Source of the DNA: Acinetobacter sp. ANC 4910
GTDB taxonomy: Bacteria; Pseudomonadota; Gammaproteobacteria; Pseudomonadales; Moraxellaceae
Direction of reading: 5' to 3'
DNA: 64,000 nt
Assembly (NCBI RefSeq): GCF_004331035.1
Contig: NZ_SJNT01000005.1
Location: 1 to 64,000 of the forward strand
The notes below the pieces were generated by a model. That model made no database searches. It was not told the DNA's origin and saw nothing but the letters and a program-made list of their open reading frames with translations. Both the position numbers and the translations under genes were made by a program. Shown in pieces: positions 6,483 through 16,108 of this stretch (position 1 is its first letter; every line of letters begins with the position of its first letter).

Positions 6483-9215
6483 TTAAATTTTACCGTGACA
6501 CTGTTTATATTTTAAACCTGAACCACATGGACAAGGTGAGTTACGGCTTACTGGTGCAACGACATTATGATCTGCCACAGGGCTGAAACCTGAATGTTGC
6601 TCCGAAGTAACTAGCGAAGTTACTTCACCTGTTAATCCATCCACTTCATCATGCGAAAGATTCAATTGCATTGCTTCCGCTTGCGCTTGCTTCTGTGCTT
6701 CCATCGCAGCTAACTCTTCTGGCGTTGGCACATGTACACGAGATAAATCAGTCACCACATCCGTTTTAATCACAGCCAACATATTCACAAATAAGTTGAA
6801 TGCTTCTTTCTTGTATTCTTGCTCAGGGTTCTTTTGTGCATAACCACGTAAGTGAATCCCTTGACGTAAATAATCCATTGCCGCCAAATGATCTTTCCAA
6901 TGGCGATCTAAGGCACTCAAAACAAAATGACGCTCAAGCATGGCTGCCGATTCTGGCCCCATTTGTTCGCGACGTGAACGGTAGCGCGAAACAATCTCAT
7001 GAGTAATACGATCAACCAGCGCTTCTTCATCTAAGCGACGCTCGTTTTCCAACCAATGATTGACGGGTAAATCAACGGCAAACTCTTCACGCAAAGCGCG
7101 CTCAAGTCCATCAATATCCCACTGGTCATGAATCGACTCTGGCGGAATATAGTTGGCAATCACCGCTTTCATCACTTCATGATGCATTTCTTCAACATAT
7201 TCTTGCAGGGTATTTTCTGCGAGAACATCATCACGTTGTGAATAAATAATCTTACGCTGTTCATTGTTGACATCATCGTATTTCAATAGGTTCTTACGAA
7301 TATCAAAGTTACGTGCTTCCACTTTACGCTGTGCATTTTCAATAGAGCGCGACACCATTTTGTGTTCAATCGCTTCGTCTTCTTGCAAGCCCATCGCACG
7401 CATCATGGCAACCACACGGTCACCCGCAAAGATACGCATCAAGTCGTCTTCAAGTGACAAGTAGAAGCGTGACACGCCTGGGTCACCTTGACGTCCCGCA
7501 CGACCACGCAACTGGTTATCAATACGGCGTGATTCATGGCGTTCAGAACCAATAATATGTAAACCACCTGAAGCCAAGACCATTTCATGGTTTTGTTCCC
7601 ACTCTTCTTTTAAGCGAGCTTCATCTTCAGGTGTATGATTTTCAATTTTCGCGAGTTTTGCTTTCCAGTTACCACCCAAAATAATGTCGGTACCACGACC
7701 TGCCATGTTGGTCGCAATGGTTACCGCGCGTGGTGAACCTGCTTGGGCAATAATATCGGCTTCACGTTCATGCTGTTTCGCATTCAGAACTTCATGTTGA
7801 ATGCCTGCTTCTTTCAGCTTTTCTGACAAGATTTCAGATGCTTCAATGGTTGCTGTACCAATCAGAATTGGTGCAACACCTGCTTCATGCACACGTTGAA
7901 TTTCTTGAATAATTGCATTGTATTTGCCATTACGATTTAAATAGATTAAATCGTTTTGATCCAGACGAATCATTGGTCGATGCGTTGGAATAATGACCAC
8001 ATCCAAACCATAGATTTCTTTCATTTCCGCAGCTTCCGTATCTGCGGTACCAGTCATGCCTGACAATTTTTTGTATAGACGGAAATAGTTCTGGAAAGTC
8101 GTGGTTGCCAAAGTTTGGTTTTCTGGCTGAATTTCTAGGCCTTCTTTGGCTTCTACGGCTTGATGCAAACCTTCTGACCAACGGCGACCAGGCATGGTAC
8201 GACCAGTATTCTCATCCACAATGATGACTTCACCTTCGTGGATGATGTAATGGACATTGCGTTGATACAAGACGTGTGCACGAATCGCGGCAGTCACATG
8301 ATGTACCAAGTTAAGGTTTGATGCTGAATATAGGCTCTCACCTTCAGCCAATAAACCCATCTCAATCAATTCATTTTCAACAGTTTCAAAACCAACTTCA
8401 GTCATTTCTACCGAGCGTTGCTTTTCATCAATCCAGAAATGACCACCATCTGCGACTTTTTCTTCTTTTTGCGCGTGTAGTTTAGGTGGAATGGCATTGA
8501 TCGCTGCGTAAAGTTGAGAAGAGTCATCACTTTGACCCGAGATAATCAACGGCGTACGCGCTTCATCAATTAAAATCGAATCGACTTCATCAATAATGGC
8601 ATAAATCAAACCACGTTGTTTTTTCTCTGCAAGCGCAAACACCATATTGTCGCGCAAGTAGTCAAAACCAAATTCGTTATTAGTACCGTAAGTGATATCT
8701 GCACGGTAGGCATCTGCTTTTTCCATTGGATTTTGCATGGAATAAATAATCCCAATGCTTAAACCCAAGAATTCAAACAGTGGGCGGTTTAACTCGGCAT
8801 CACGCTGAGCCAAATAGTCATTCACTGTGATGACATGCACGCCCTGACCACTGATCGCATTCAAATAACACGCCAGTGTGCCCATGAGAGTTTTACCCTC
8901 ACCCGTACGCATTTCAGCAATTTTACCTTCATGCAGGGTAATACCACCAATCAACTGTACATCGTAATGACGCATACCCATGACACGTTTTGCCGCTTCA
9001 CGACAGACAGCAAATGCTTCAGGCAATAATTTATCGAGGCTTTCACCTTTGTTATAACGTTGTTTGAATTCTTCGGTTTTTGCAGATAAGTCTGCATCGC
9101 TTAAGGCAGATATCGTCGGCTCGAGCGCATTAATCTTGTCTACGATTTTACGCATGCGTTTGAGTTCGCGCTCATTTTTGGTACCGAAGATTCCTCCGAT
9201 CAGACTTGCCAACAT
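6483..9215 (-). CDS. secA: Preprotein translocase ATPase SecA
   Basis: ATP-driven motor that pushes unfolded preproteins through SecYEG at the inner membrane. The 910-residue product has full family length. Visible marks are the Walker A segment MRTGEGKT, the DEAD-box-like [17 protein letters not shown], the motif [10 protein letters not shown] in the second nucleotide-binding fold, and a C-terminal zinc-binding tail ([13 protein letters not shown], the CxCx8CH pattern) that binds SecB and lipids. It is read leftward from its own promoter, divergent from the peroxiredoxin gene, and ends at a terminator. Confidence 0.98.
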   Translation of the reverse strand: MLASLIGGIFGTKNERELKRMRKIVDKINALEPTISALSDADLSAKTEEFKQRYNKGESLDKLLPEAFAVCREAAKRVMGMRHYDVQLIGGITLHEGKIAEMRTGEGKTLMGTLACYLNAISGQGVHVITVNDYLAQRDAELNRPLFEFLGLSIGIIYSMQNPMEKADAYRADITYGTNNEFGFDYLRDNMVFALAEKKQRGLIYAIIDEVDSILIDEARTPLIISGQSDDSSQLYAAINAIPPKLHAQKEEKVADGGHFWIDEKQRSVEMTEVGFETVENELIEMGLLAEGESLYSASNLNLVHHVTAAIRAHVLYQRNVHYIIHEGEVIIVDENTGRTMPGRRWSEGLHQAVEAKEGLEIQPENQTLATTTFQNYFRLYKKLSGMTGTADTEAAEMKEIYGLDVVIIPTHRPMIRLDQNDLIYLNRNGKYNAIIQEIQRVHEAGVAPILIGTATIEASEILSEKLKEAGIQHEVLNAKQHEREADIIAQAGSPRAVTIATNMAGRGTDIILGGNWKAKLAKIENHTPEDEARLKEEWEQNHEMVLASGGLHIIGSERHESRRIDNQLRGRAGRQGDPGVSRFYLSLEDDLMRIFAGDRVVAMMRAMGLQEDEAIEHKMVSRSIENAQRKVEARNFDIRKNLLKYDDVNNEQRKIIYSQRDDVLAENTLQEYVEEMHHEVMKAVIANYIPPESIHDQWDIDGLERALREEFAVDLPVNHWLENERRLDEEALVDRITHEIVSRYRSRREQMGPESAAMLERHFVLSALDRHWKDHLAAMDYLRQGIHLRGYAQKNPEQEYKKEAFNLFVNMLAVIKTDVVTDLSRVHVPTPEELAAMEAQKQAQAEAMQLNLSHDEVDGLTGEVTSLVTSEQHSGFSPVADHNVVAPVSRNSPCPCGSGLKYKQCHGKI

Positions 9216-9266
9216 GAATAGACTCTCTAAATCTTGCTTGTCAATGAATAAATTTTTTCTCAGACG

Positions 9267-9296
9267 TTATTATGGTGCTAGAAATTTGAAGTACAA
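9267..9296 (-). promoter_or_regulatory. Candidate secA promoter in the secA/peroxiredoxin intergenic region
   Basis: Minus-strand TTGTAC (9291-9296), 18-base spacer and TAATAA (9267-9272), about 50 bases before the secA start. The whole gap 9216-9550 is otherwise A/T-rich. On the plus side only a GAGG ribosome-binding site before the peroxiredoxin start is clear; I see no convincing OxyR site. Confidence 0.45.
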
Positions 9297-9550
9297 GGGT
9301 TTTGCACAAAACCAATAAAAAAATTCTGATCACAGGTTCTAGCCACAGATCTAAGGCGAATTAATGTAACAAATTTCAGCCAAGCGATATAGAGCGTTCC
9401 TCTTGAATGGCAGGATATTTTCCAACCTTGCTGTCACTCTCTTATTCTTTATTGGCATAAGCAAATGCAAAAAAGCTATTTTTCAGAGTAAAAGAATTGC
9501 GCGATAGTCTGACTTAAATCAAATACACAAAACAATTGAGGTAAATAAAA

Positions 9551-10192
9551 ATGTCACTACGTTTAGGCGATATCGCACCCAATTTTGAACAAGATTCGAG
9601 TGAAGGTCTGATTAATTTTTATAATTATTTAGGTGATAGTTGGGGCATTCTGTTTTCCCATCCGGCAGACTACACACCTGTATGTACGACCGAACTGGGT
9701 TACACTGCGAAGCTAAAAGATGAATTTGCACAGCGCGGAGTCAAAGCAATTGCACTGTCTGTCGATGATGTCGAATCACATCATGGCTGGATTCAGGACA
9801 TTAATGAAACCCAGAATACTACAGTCAATTTCCCGATTATTGCTGATAAAGATCGTAAGGTCTCCACCCTGTACGACTTTATTCATCCCAATGCCAGTGA
9901 AACCCTGACAGTACGTTCTTTGGTGATTATCGATCCAAATAAGAAAGTCCGCCTAATCATTACTTATCCTGCATCAACAGGGCGTAACTTCCACGAGATT
10001 TTACGTGTCATTGATTCATTGCAACTGACTGATCATCATAAAGTTGCGACCCCTGCCAACTGGACACATGGCGATGATGTGGTGATTGTACCTTCTTTAC
10101 AAGATGAGGATGAACTCAAACAACGCTTCCCGAAAGGTTATACCGCAGTAAAACCTTATTTGCGTCTTACTCCACAACCGAATCTAAAATAA
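9551..10192 (+). CDS. 1-Cys peroxiredoxin (Prx6 type)
   Basis: Reduces hydrogen peroxide and organic peroxides in the cytoplasm. The 213-residue protein has the peroxidatic motif HPADYTPVCTTE with Cys45, and the longer C-terminal domain that separates the Prx6/1-Cys group from AhpC. No resolving cysteine is present; Cys45 is the only cysteine I see. It resembles LsfA of Pseudomonas, but I leave the symbol empty. It is transcribed rightward, divergent from secA, with a GAGG ribosome-binding site, and ends at a hairpin. Confidence 0.92.
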   Translation: MSLRLGDIAPNFEQDSSEGLINFYNYLGDSWGILFSHPADYTPVCTTELGYTAKLKDEFAQRGVKAIALSVDDVESHHGWIQDINETQNTTVNFPIIADKDRKVSTLYDFIHPNASETLTVRSLVIIDPNKKVRLIITYPASTGRNFHEILRVIDSLQLTDHHKVATPANWTHGDDVVIVPSLQDEDELKQRFPKGYTAVKPYLRLTPQPNLK

Positions 10193-10218
10193 AACATAAT
10201 CTTTCCAGCCTTTATGAT

Positions 10219-10243
10219 AAACCTGTCTGCGGACAGGTTTCTT
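10219..10243 (+). terminator. Hairpin terminator after the peroxiredoxin gene
   Basis: AAACCTGTC-TGCG-GACAGGTTT (10219-10240), a nine-base perfect stem followed by a weak C/T tract. Confidence 0.65.
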
Positions 10244-10330
10244 ATGCTTCACTAAGATCGACCAAGTTCTATTTGGTATTTTGACCACAGTCAGTTATAA
10301 ATACAGCAAACCATTTTAAGAATAACGACT

Positions 10331-11143
10331 GTGATTCATAACATTCATCATTTACATTGCGGCACCATGTGCCCTGTTTGCGGCCCCTTATTTGGGCAAA
10401 AAGGATTACATGCTCATGTGATCTGTCATTGCTTACTGTTAGAAACAGACCGTGGATTGGTCTTGGTTGATACAGGTTTAGGTATGCAGGATCTCCTTCA
10501 TACCAAAGCCCGTCTTGGCAACATGATTGCGCGGTTTGGAAAAATTGAAAACAATTTAGAACTGACAGCCATCGCACAAATACAAAAATTAGGCTTTAAC
10601 CCTAAAGATGTGCAACATATTTTTGTCTCACATTTAGATTTTGACCATGCTGGTGGTATCTCTGATTTCCCTCAAGCGACAGTACATGTGCTGTCTTCCG
10701 AATACAATGCTACACAAAATTTGAACCACTACAAACGTAAAGCTCGCTATAAAGTCAAACAATTTCAACAACATCGTTACTGGAACTTTATTGAACCCAT
10801 TGCCAACGACGACTGGTTCAACCTCAAACAGATTCGCAATTTTGATTTATTTGAAAATGACCTGTTGATGATTCCCCTCTTGGGACATACCGCAGGTCAT
10901 AGTGGTATTGCTGTTCGTAATCAAGATCAATGGTTACTGTTCTGTGGAGATGCTTACTATTCACATTTACAACTCGATGGTCAGCATAAACTCAGAACCT
11001 TAAATCAAGTGGAGCAATTCTTTGCCGAAGATAATCAAGCACGTGTGGAAAATTTAACCCGCTTGCAAACCCTATCCCAAACCCACCCTGAAGTTCAACT
11101 CATCTGTGCACATGACCCTGTAGAATTGGCCCGATACCAATGA
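10331..11143 (+). CDS. Metallo-beta-lactamase-fold hydrolase
   Basis: Zinc hydrolase of the metallo-beta-lactamase superfamily, 270 residues, substrate unknown. The metal motif is HLDFDH (101-106), with later ligands expected in LLGHTAGHSG (about 193-202), FCGDAYY and CAHDP. The N-terminus has an unusual His/Cys-rich run HHLHCGTMCPVCG (6-18) that could bind an extra metal. It has no signal peptide, so it is cytoplasmic. Lactonases and glyoxalase II share this fold, but I cannot assign a reaction. The start is GTG with a weak ribosome-binding site. It overlaps the next gene by four bases (ATGA), so the two are co-translated. Confidence 0.85.
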   Translation: MIHNIHHLHCGTMCPVCGPLFGQKGLHAHVICHCLLLETDRGLVLVDTGLGMQDLLHTKARLGNMIARFGKIENNLELTAIAQIQKLGFNPKDVQHIFVSHLDFDHAGGISDFPQATVHVLSSEYNATQNLNHYKRKARYKVKQFQQHRYWNFIEPIANDDWFNLKQIRNFDLFENDLLMIPLLGHTAGHSGIAVRNQDQWLLFCGDAYYSHLQLDGQHKLRTLNQVEQFFAEDNQARVENLTRLQTLSQTHPEVQLICAHDPVELARYQ

Positions 11144-11730
11144 AAATTCAAACCCGTATACTTTATAGCTGCCTATGTCTCAGCACGTTAAGCTTTACTG
11201 GCTGTATGACCACAACAGCACTACCGTCCGAAGCTCGACCAACGCAATGGGGAACCCTGATCAATCAAGCTGATAATTTTTATCAAATCAGTCACGATGT
11301 CTTCCGTAGTGAACAACCCAATACAGAAATGGCCGCAGCACTCAAAGCTCATGATATTGATGTTGTGATTAATTTAAGATCGCGCCATCAAGACCCACAA
11401 AATTTGAATGCACAAACTTTTAAGTTGGTGCACATTCCTATTCATACGTGGGCTATTGATCGGGAAGATTTATTGGCTGTAATGCGCCAAATTCAATTGG
11501 CCAAAGCACAACAACAAAAAGTACTCATTCATTGTTATCACGGTTCAGATCGTACAGGTGCCAGTATTGCCATGTATCGAATTATCTTTGAACAATGGCG
11601 TATTGAGGACGCTTTACAAGAAATGAAATATGGGGGCTATGGTTTCCATCCCATTTGGCAAAACATCGAAAATTTATTTACCCCTGAAAACGTAAAATGG
11701 ATTCAAGAGCAACTCTCGAATCCATCTTAA
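11140..11730 (+). CDS. Tyrosine/dual-specificity phosphatase-like exported protein
   Basis: Protein of 196 residues with a signal peptide and a possible lipobox (FTGC, Cys22; the Phe at -3 is unusual), so probably a periplasmic lipoprotein. The catalytic P-loop HCYHGSDRTG (131-140) gives the CX5R motif with Cys132 and Arg138, and an upstream FRSEQP segment is typical of bacterial tyrosine-phosphatase-like proteins. Substrate unknown; phosphoinositide-like or inositol-phosphate activity cannot be excluded. It shares a four-base overlap with the metallo-hydrolase gene upstream and converges on the SPOR gene. Confidence 0.82.
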   Translation: MKIQTRILYSCLCLSTLSFTGCMTTTALPSEARPTQWGTLINQADNFYQISHDVFRSEQPNTEMAAALKAHDIDVVINLRSRHQDPQNLNAQTFKLVHIPIHTWAIDREDLLAVMRQIQLAKAQQQKVLIHCYHGSDRTGASIAMYRIIFEQWRIEDALQEMKYGGYGFHPIWQNIENLFTPENVKWIQEQLSNPS

Positions 11731-11747
11731 AGCATGGCTGAAATGAA

Positions 11748-12770
11748 CTAACGACGGTCTAAGGGTACCCAATCAATGACCCATGCGGACTTCATATTTA
11801 AGCTCGCATCGGTGGTAATCTTTTTACGGGTTACGTCTGCAACATCTCGACTTTTGGCAGGCCCAACCATAATTCGAATACCTTTCGATGTTGGACTTTG
11901 TACCACTTTGTAGCCTTTCGCCTTTAACTTGGAAATTACGCTATCAGCATTGGCAGCATTGGCAGCCAGTGCCACTTGAACCATCCACTGCTTATCACCA
12001 TTTTCGAGTAAGTCTCTTGCCTTGTCGGCTTCAGCTTTCTTCTTGGCATCTTCTTTGCGTTTCGCTTCAGCTTCGCGCAATTTCTTTTCTTCAGCAGCTT
12101 TGGCTGCTACTTGACGCTCTTGATCTGCTTTACGCTGCGCCTCTAATTTACGTTGAGCTTCCGCTTCACGTAATTTTTTATCCTCAGCAGCTTTCGCAAG
12201 CGCCTTACGCTCTTCATCCGCCTTACGTTGAGCTTCTGCCTTTAAACGCTCTTCATTACGTTTTTTATCAGCTTCAGACGATTGTGATGCCTTCTGCTGA
12301 TCTAGCTTCTTTTGTGCAGCAAGCTTTTCCTCCGCTAAGCGCTTTTGCTTGGCTTTTTCATCTTCAACCAATTCGGGCGGAATGTTATCTGAACTTTGTT
12401 GTGCACCCGTTCGTGCAGCATTTAATGCTGCATATTCTTCGGCTGCTTTACGTGCGGCATCGGCTTCTGCCTGCTGTTGCTGTGCGAGAAACTCCGCTGC
12501 ACGGGCTTCCTGCTCTGCTACGGCCTTTTCACGGGCACGGCGTTGCTCTTCAAGCAAACGCTTTTCCGTTTCAACATCAACAGTGAGACCTTGCAGTTGC
12601 ACCATGCCACTGTCTGGTTTGACATTCTGTTGCTGAACTTGCTCGACCAATTCAGGGTGTTTGATGTTATTTTGATGTATTTCTTCTTTACCTTTCAGAA
12701 GCAAGGCTGCCAATAAAACACCACCACCTAATAAAACAACGCCACCCATCCAGCGTTGTTTGTTATTCAT
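11748..12770 (-). CDS. SPOR-domain membrane protein (DedD-like)
   Basis: Inner-membrane protein of 340 residues: a short cytoplasmic N-terminus, one membrane helix (about 8-27), a long Ala/Lys/Glu/Arg-rich coiled segment (about 65-255) like that of TolA, and a C-terminal SPOR domain (about 262-340, starting KQWMVQVALAANAANAD) that binds denuded peptidoglycan at the division septum. The coiled part contains two near-copies of a unit including LREAEAQRK / LREAEAKRK. I chose the ATG at 12770 because it forms an ATGA overlap with the folC stop and has GGAAG seven bases before it. Gene order accD-folC-SPOR matches accD-folC-dedD of enterics. Confidence 0.85.
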   Translation of the reverse strand: MNNKQRWMGGVVLLGGGVLLAALLLKGKEEIHQNNIKHPELVEQVQQQNVKPDSGMVQLQGLTVDVETEKRLLEEQRRAREKAVAEQEARAAEFLAQQQQAEADAARKAAEEYAALNAARTGAQQSSDNIPPELVEDEKAKQKRLAEEKLAAQKKLDQQKASQSSEADKKRNEERLKAEAQRKADEERKALAKAAEDKKLREAEAQRKLEAQRKADQERQVAAKAAEEKKLREAEAKRKEDAKKKAEADKARDLLENGDKQWMVQVALAANAANADSVISKLKAKGYKVVQSPTSKGIRIMVGPAKSRDVADVTRKKITTDASLNMKSAWVIDWVPLDRR

Positions 12771-14053
12771 TGACATTCTTCCAAATACTCCCAGACCGCT
12801 TCCAAGGTATGAAATGATCCACATACCAAAATCAGCTGATTATTTTTAGATTCATCGAGGGCTGATTGGAAAGCTAATTGAACATTAGTGAAATGCTGTA
12901 CTGTCTGTTGTTGTAATGCGTCATCGAGTTGAGCAATTTCCGCAGCTCGCGGCACCGTTAATGGTGCAATTTTCCACATTAAAATACTATTTTTCAATGA
13001 CTCAACCACAGATTTAATATCTTTATCGGCCAACATTGAAAAAACAGCAACCACTTCTGTGTATTGTTTATTGTATTTTAGGAAATTTCGCAATTGCTTT
13101 AACAAAAAATCAACGCCATGTGGATTATGTCCCGCATCAAAAATGACGGTTTTATCGGCAATTTGACGAATTTCAAAACGTCCAGACAGCTGCGCCTGCT
13201 GAATTCCCTGTGCAATAGCTTCTTGTCGAATCTCTAAACCACTCAACAAAACAGCAGCAACAGCGGTGGAAATATTTTCCAGTGCCAAACGCCCGAGTGG
13301 TAATTTTAAGGTGGTGCCAGAGGATGCAAATAACCAATGTTGTCCATCTGCACTCGGCTGATAAAAATAATCACGTTCAGCGACAAAAAGAGGAGCATTA
13401 CACTCTTGTGTTTTTTTCGCAATCGCTGCTGGCAAACTTTGCAGTCCAGCAAAAATTACAGGAATATTGGGGCGAATAATGCCTGCCTTTTCATAGGCAA
13501 TTTTTTCGATGGTATCACCGAGCCAATCGGTATGATCTAGACCAATATTGGTAATGACTGCGACATCTGGATCAATTACATTGACCACATCCAAACGTCC
13601 ACCCAAACCCACCTCAAGCACCCAGACATCACAAGCTTGCTGTTTAAAAATCAAGAAAGCGGCCAAAGTGGTCGCTTCAAAGAAAGATAAACTCAAATTG
13701 CATGCACGACGTGCTTGATCGACCAGTACAAAAGCCTCAATCAGACTTTGGTCATCTACTTCCTGACCTGCAAGTTTGACACGTTCATTAAATCGATAAA
13801 TATGCGGTGACTGATAGAGTCCAACCTTATAGCCTTGAGCATTTAAAATTGCTGCCAAGGTGGTTGTGGTTGAACCTTTGCCATTGGTGCCAGCAACCGT
13901 AATCACTTTCGCTTTTGGTTGGGTTACACCAAGCATTTCAGCGACGGGAACGACGCGTTCTAAACCTAAATCAATTCCCGTAACGTGAACATGGCCCCAA
14001 TACGAGAGCCATGTGTCTAAATTATCTTGTACAAGTGGTGCAGTATGGTTCAA
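12767..14053 (-). CDS. folC: FolC: dihydrofolate/folylpolyglutamate synthase
   Basis: Adds glutamate to dihydropteroate and then to tetrahydrofolate, an ATP-dependent ligase of the Mur superfamily. The 428-residue protein has the P-loop GTNGKGS (55-61), the SPH segment of folate binding and the later DAGHNPHG motif. It overlaps accD upstream and the SPOR gene downstream by four bases each (ATGA), so the three are translationally coupled. Confidence 0.96.
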   Translation of the reverse strand: MNHTAPLVQDNLDTWLSYWGHVHVTGIDLGLERVVPVAEMLGVTQPKAKVITVAGTNGKGSTTTTLAAILNAQGYKVGLYQSPHIYRFNERVKLAGQEVDDQSLIEAFVLVDQARRACNLSLSFFEATTLAAFLIFKQQACDVWVLEVGLGGRLDVVNVIDPDVAVITNIGLDHTDWLGDTIEKIAYEKAGIIRPNIPVIFAGLQSLPAAIAKKTQECNAPLFVAERDYFYQPSADGQHWLFASSGTTLKLPLGRLALENISTAVAAVLLSGLEIRQEAIAQGIQQAQLSGRFEIRQIADKTVIFDAGHNPHGVDFLLKQLRNFLKYNKQYTEVVAVFSMLADKDIKSVVESLKNSILMWKIAPLTVPRAAEIAQLDDALQQQTVQHFTNVQLAFQSALDESKNNQLILVCGSFHTLEAVWEYLEECQ

Positions 14054-14946
14054 GGTAAATTCATCAATTTAGTCACAATGCGATATACAGTATCACGTAA
14101 TGCATGACGATGAACGATTTGATCGACTACACCATGATCAAGCAGGTATTCAGCACGTTGGAACGGTTCTTCCAATTTCTCACGTACTGTTTGCTCAATC
14201 ACACGTTTACCCGCAAAACCAATCATTGCTTTCGGCTCTGCAATATGCACATCACCCAACATAGCTAATGAAGCGGTTACACCACCATATACTGGATGTG
14301 TTAATACCACGATGTACGGTAAGCCTGCTTCTTTTACACGTTGAATCGCTGCTGATGTACGTGCCATTTGCATTAAAGACAACATGCCTTCTTGCATACG
14401 TGCGCCACCCGATGCGGCAAAACAAATGAATGGCTGTTTAAGTGCAATTGCGCGTTCAGCTGCTTGTACAAAACGATCGCCAACAACCGTACCCATTGAA
14501 CCGCCCATAAAGTCGAATTCAAAAGCGCATGCAGTCATTGCTACATCTTTCAATGTACCTTGCATCACGATTAAAGCTTCAGACTCACCTGTTTTCTTTT
14601 GTGCTTCAACCATACGTTCTGGGTAAGGCTTACTGTCAACAAATTTAAGTGGATCTTTGGCAACAAATTCTTGACCCAATTCAGTTTTAACTTGGTCAAA
14701 GAACCATGTTAGACGATCACGCGCTTTCATGCGTAAATGCTCGTCACATTGTGGGCAGACATAAGCATTGAATGTCATTGCGGTGCGTGTCACCAATGCA
14801 TGACATTCAGGACATTCAACTGTTGGTTCTGTAAACGTTGCTTTGAGTGCTTGTTGCTCATCGGGAACTTCAATGCCTGGAACGCCACGTTCAGTCCACG
14901 GTGTCGATGGGCTAAGAATTTTCCCTGATTTCACTTCTTGATTCAT
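14050..14946 (-). CDS. accD: AccD: acetyl-CoA carboxylase carboxyltransferase beta subunit
   Basis: Beta subunit of the carboxyltransferase that makes malonyl-CoA, the first committed step of fatty-acid synthesis; it pairs with AccA, which is not in this window. The 298-residue protein has the four-cysteine zinc finger (Cys45, 48, 64, 67) followed by the crotonase-like core with FAASGGARMQEG and PVYGGVTAS for acyl-CoA binding. It overlaps trpA upstream by four bases and folC downstream by four bases. Confidence 0.97.
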   Translation of the reverse strand: MNQEVKSGKILSPSTPWTERGVPGIEVPDEQQALKATFTEPTVECPECHALVTRTAMTFNAYVCPQCDEHLRMKARDRLTWFFDQVKTELGQEFVAKDPLKFVDSKPYPERMVEAQKKTGESEALIVMQGTLKDVAMTACAFEFDFMGGSMGTVVGDRFVQAAERAIALKQPFICFAASGGARMQEGMLSLMQMARTSAAIQRVKEAGLPYIVVLTHPVYGGVTASLAMLGDVHIAEPKAMIGFAGKRVIEQTVREKLEEPFQRAEYLLDHGVVDQIVHRHALRDTVYRIVTKLMNLP

Positions 14947-15746
14947 ACTAACTCATCGAGCGCTGCTCGAAGCTCCTTGACTTTATTAACCGTTTCAACA
15001 ACGGCTTGTTCTGGTGCCAAGCTTGCAAATTGTTTTACAAATGCACTGCCGACAATCACAGCATCAGCCACACCACCCATTGCTTTCGCAGAAGCAGCAT
15101 CGCTAATACCAAAACCGACACCAACAGGAATATCTGTCTCTGCTTTAATTTTTTGGATCCGTGTTGCAGCTTCAGACGTATCTAAAGTTGCTGCACCTGT
15201 TACCCCTTTCAAAGATACATAATAGATAAATCCACTGGCCTGCTTTACTACATGACGAATACGTTCATCCGTAGAAGTTGGCGCAAGTAAGAAAATTTGA
15301 TCCATTTGATACTTTTTCAGGACATCATTCAGAGCCTGTGCTTCTTCTGGCGGTAAATCGACCAGCAAGATGCCATCCACACCACATTCGTTGGCATAGG
15401 CTACAAATTTTTCATAGCCAATCACTTCAACAGGATTTAAATATCCCATTAACACAACAGGTGTTTCTTGGTCTTTTTGACGGAACTCTTTCACCATATT
15501 CAACGCATCTAGGGTATTGGTTCCACCAGCCAAAGCACGCTCAGCGGCTAAAGCAATGACAGGACCATCCGCCATAGGGTCTGAAAATGGCAGTCCAAGT
15601 TCAATAACATCTACGCCCGCCTCAACCATTTGATGTAACAAAGGTACTGTTACTTGTGGATGAGGATCTCCAGCCATCACATAGGAAACTAGCGCTTTAC
15701 GCTGTTGAGATTTAAGTTGTCCAAAACGAGTGGCTAAACGTGACAT
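14943..15746 (-). CDS. trpA: TrpA: tryptophan synthase alpha chain
   Basis: Splits indole-3-glycerol phosphate to indole and glyceraldehyde 3-phosphate, then passes indole to TrpB. The 267-residue protein has the catalytic pair Glu49 and Asp60 at exactly the positions of the enteric enzyme (ELGLPFSDPMADGP). It begins a leftward operon trpA-accD-folC-SPOR with consecutive four-base overlaps. Its partner trpB lies about 6 kb away, separated by five unrelated genes, although both read leftward. Confidence 0.97.
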   Translation of the reverse strand: MSRLATRFGQLKSQQRKALVSYVMAGDPHPQVTVPLLHQMVEAGVDVIELGLPFSDPMADGPVIALAAERALAGGTNTLDALNMVKEFRQKDQETPVVLMGYLNPVEVIGYEKFVAYANECGVDGILLVDLPPEEAQALNDVLKKYQMDQIFLLAPTSTDERIRHVVKQASGFIYYVSLKGVTGAATLDTSEAATRIQKIKAETDIPVGVGFGISDAASAKAMGGVADAVIVGSAFVKQFASLAPEQAVVETVNKVKELRAALDELV

Positions 15747-15812
15747 AGGGTTGTACTTTCCTTGAATTATTTAAAACTGAGGAGTTGGTTTTGTAGAAAT
15801 ACAAGACAACGC

Positions 15813-15840
15813 ATTGTAACGCTATTTTTTACACCTTGAA
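15813..15840 (-). promoter_or_regulatory. Candidate trpA promoter in the 15747-16108 gap
   Basis: Minus-strand TTCAAG (15835-15840), 16-base spacer and TACAAT (15813-15818), about 65 bases before trpA. The -35 is weak. The remainder of the 362-base gap, up to the antiporter start, shows no ORF, clear repeat or terminator. Confidence 0.35.
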
Positions 15841-16108
15841 TAGAGTTCATGCGCTTCCTTTGAATTTCATACGACATCACCTGATTCAGAACAACCCGAA
15901 AGCTACATTTACTAATATTTAGCGAGTTTTCTCAATGATCAAAGATGCCTAATTTTCGCTTTTATGTAGACCGCACCAACTCTAGAAAATGGCAATTCCA
16001 TTAGCAAAGTCAACGAAATTCAGCTGCTCAGGTTTTACATTTTAAATTTTTAGAAATGATCAAAGCTCCATTATACTACGCACACTTATTCGCTGTTTTC
16101 TAACTTTT

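Noticed and set aside
11888-12716. Three plus-strand ORFs opposite the SPOR gene
   Set aside because: They mirror the repeated coiled segment in other frames, are Cys/Leu-rich low-complexity, and have no ribosome-binding site or family likeness.
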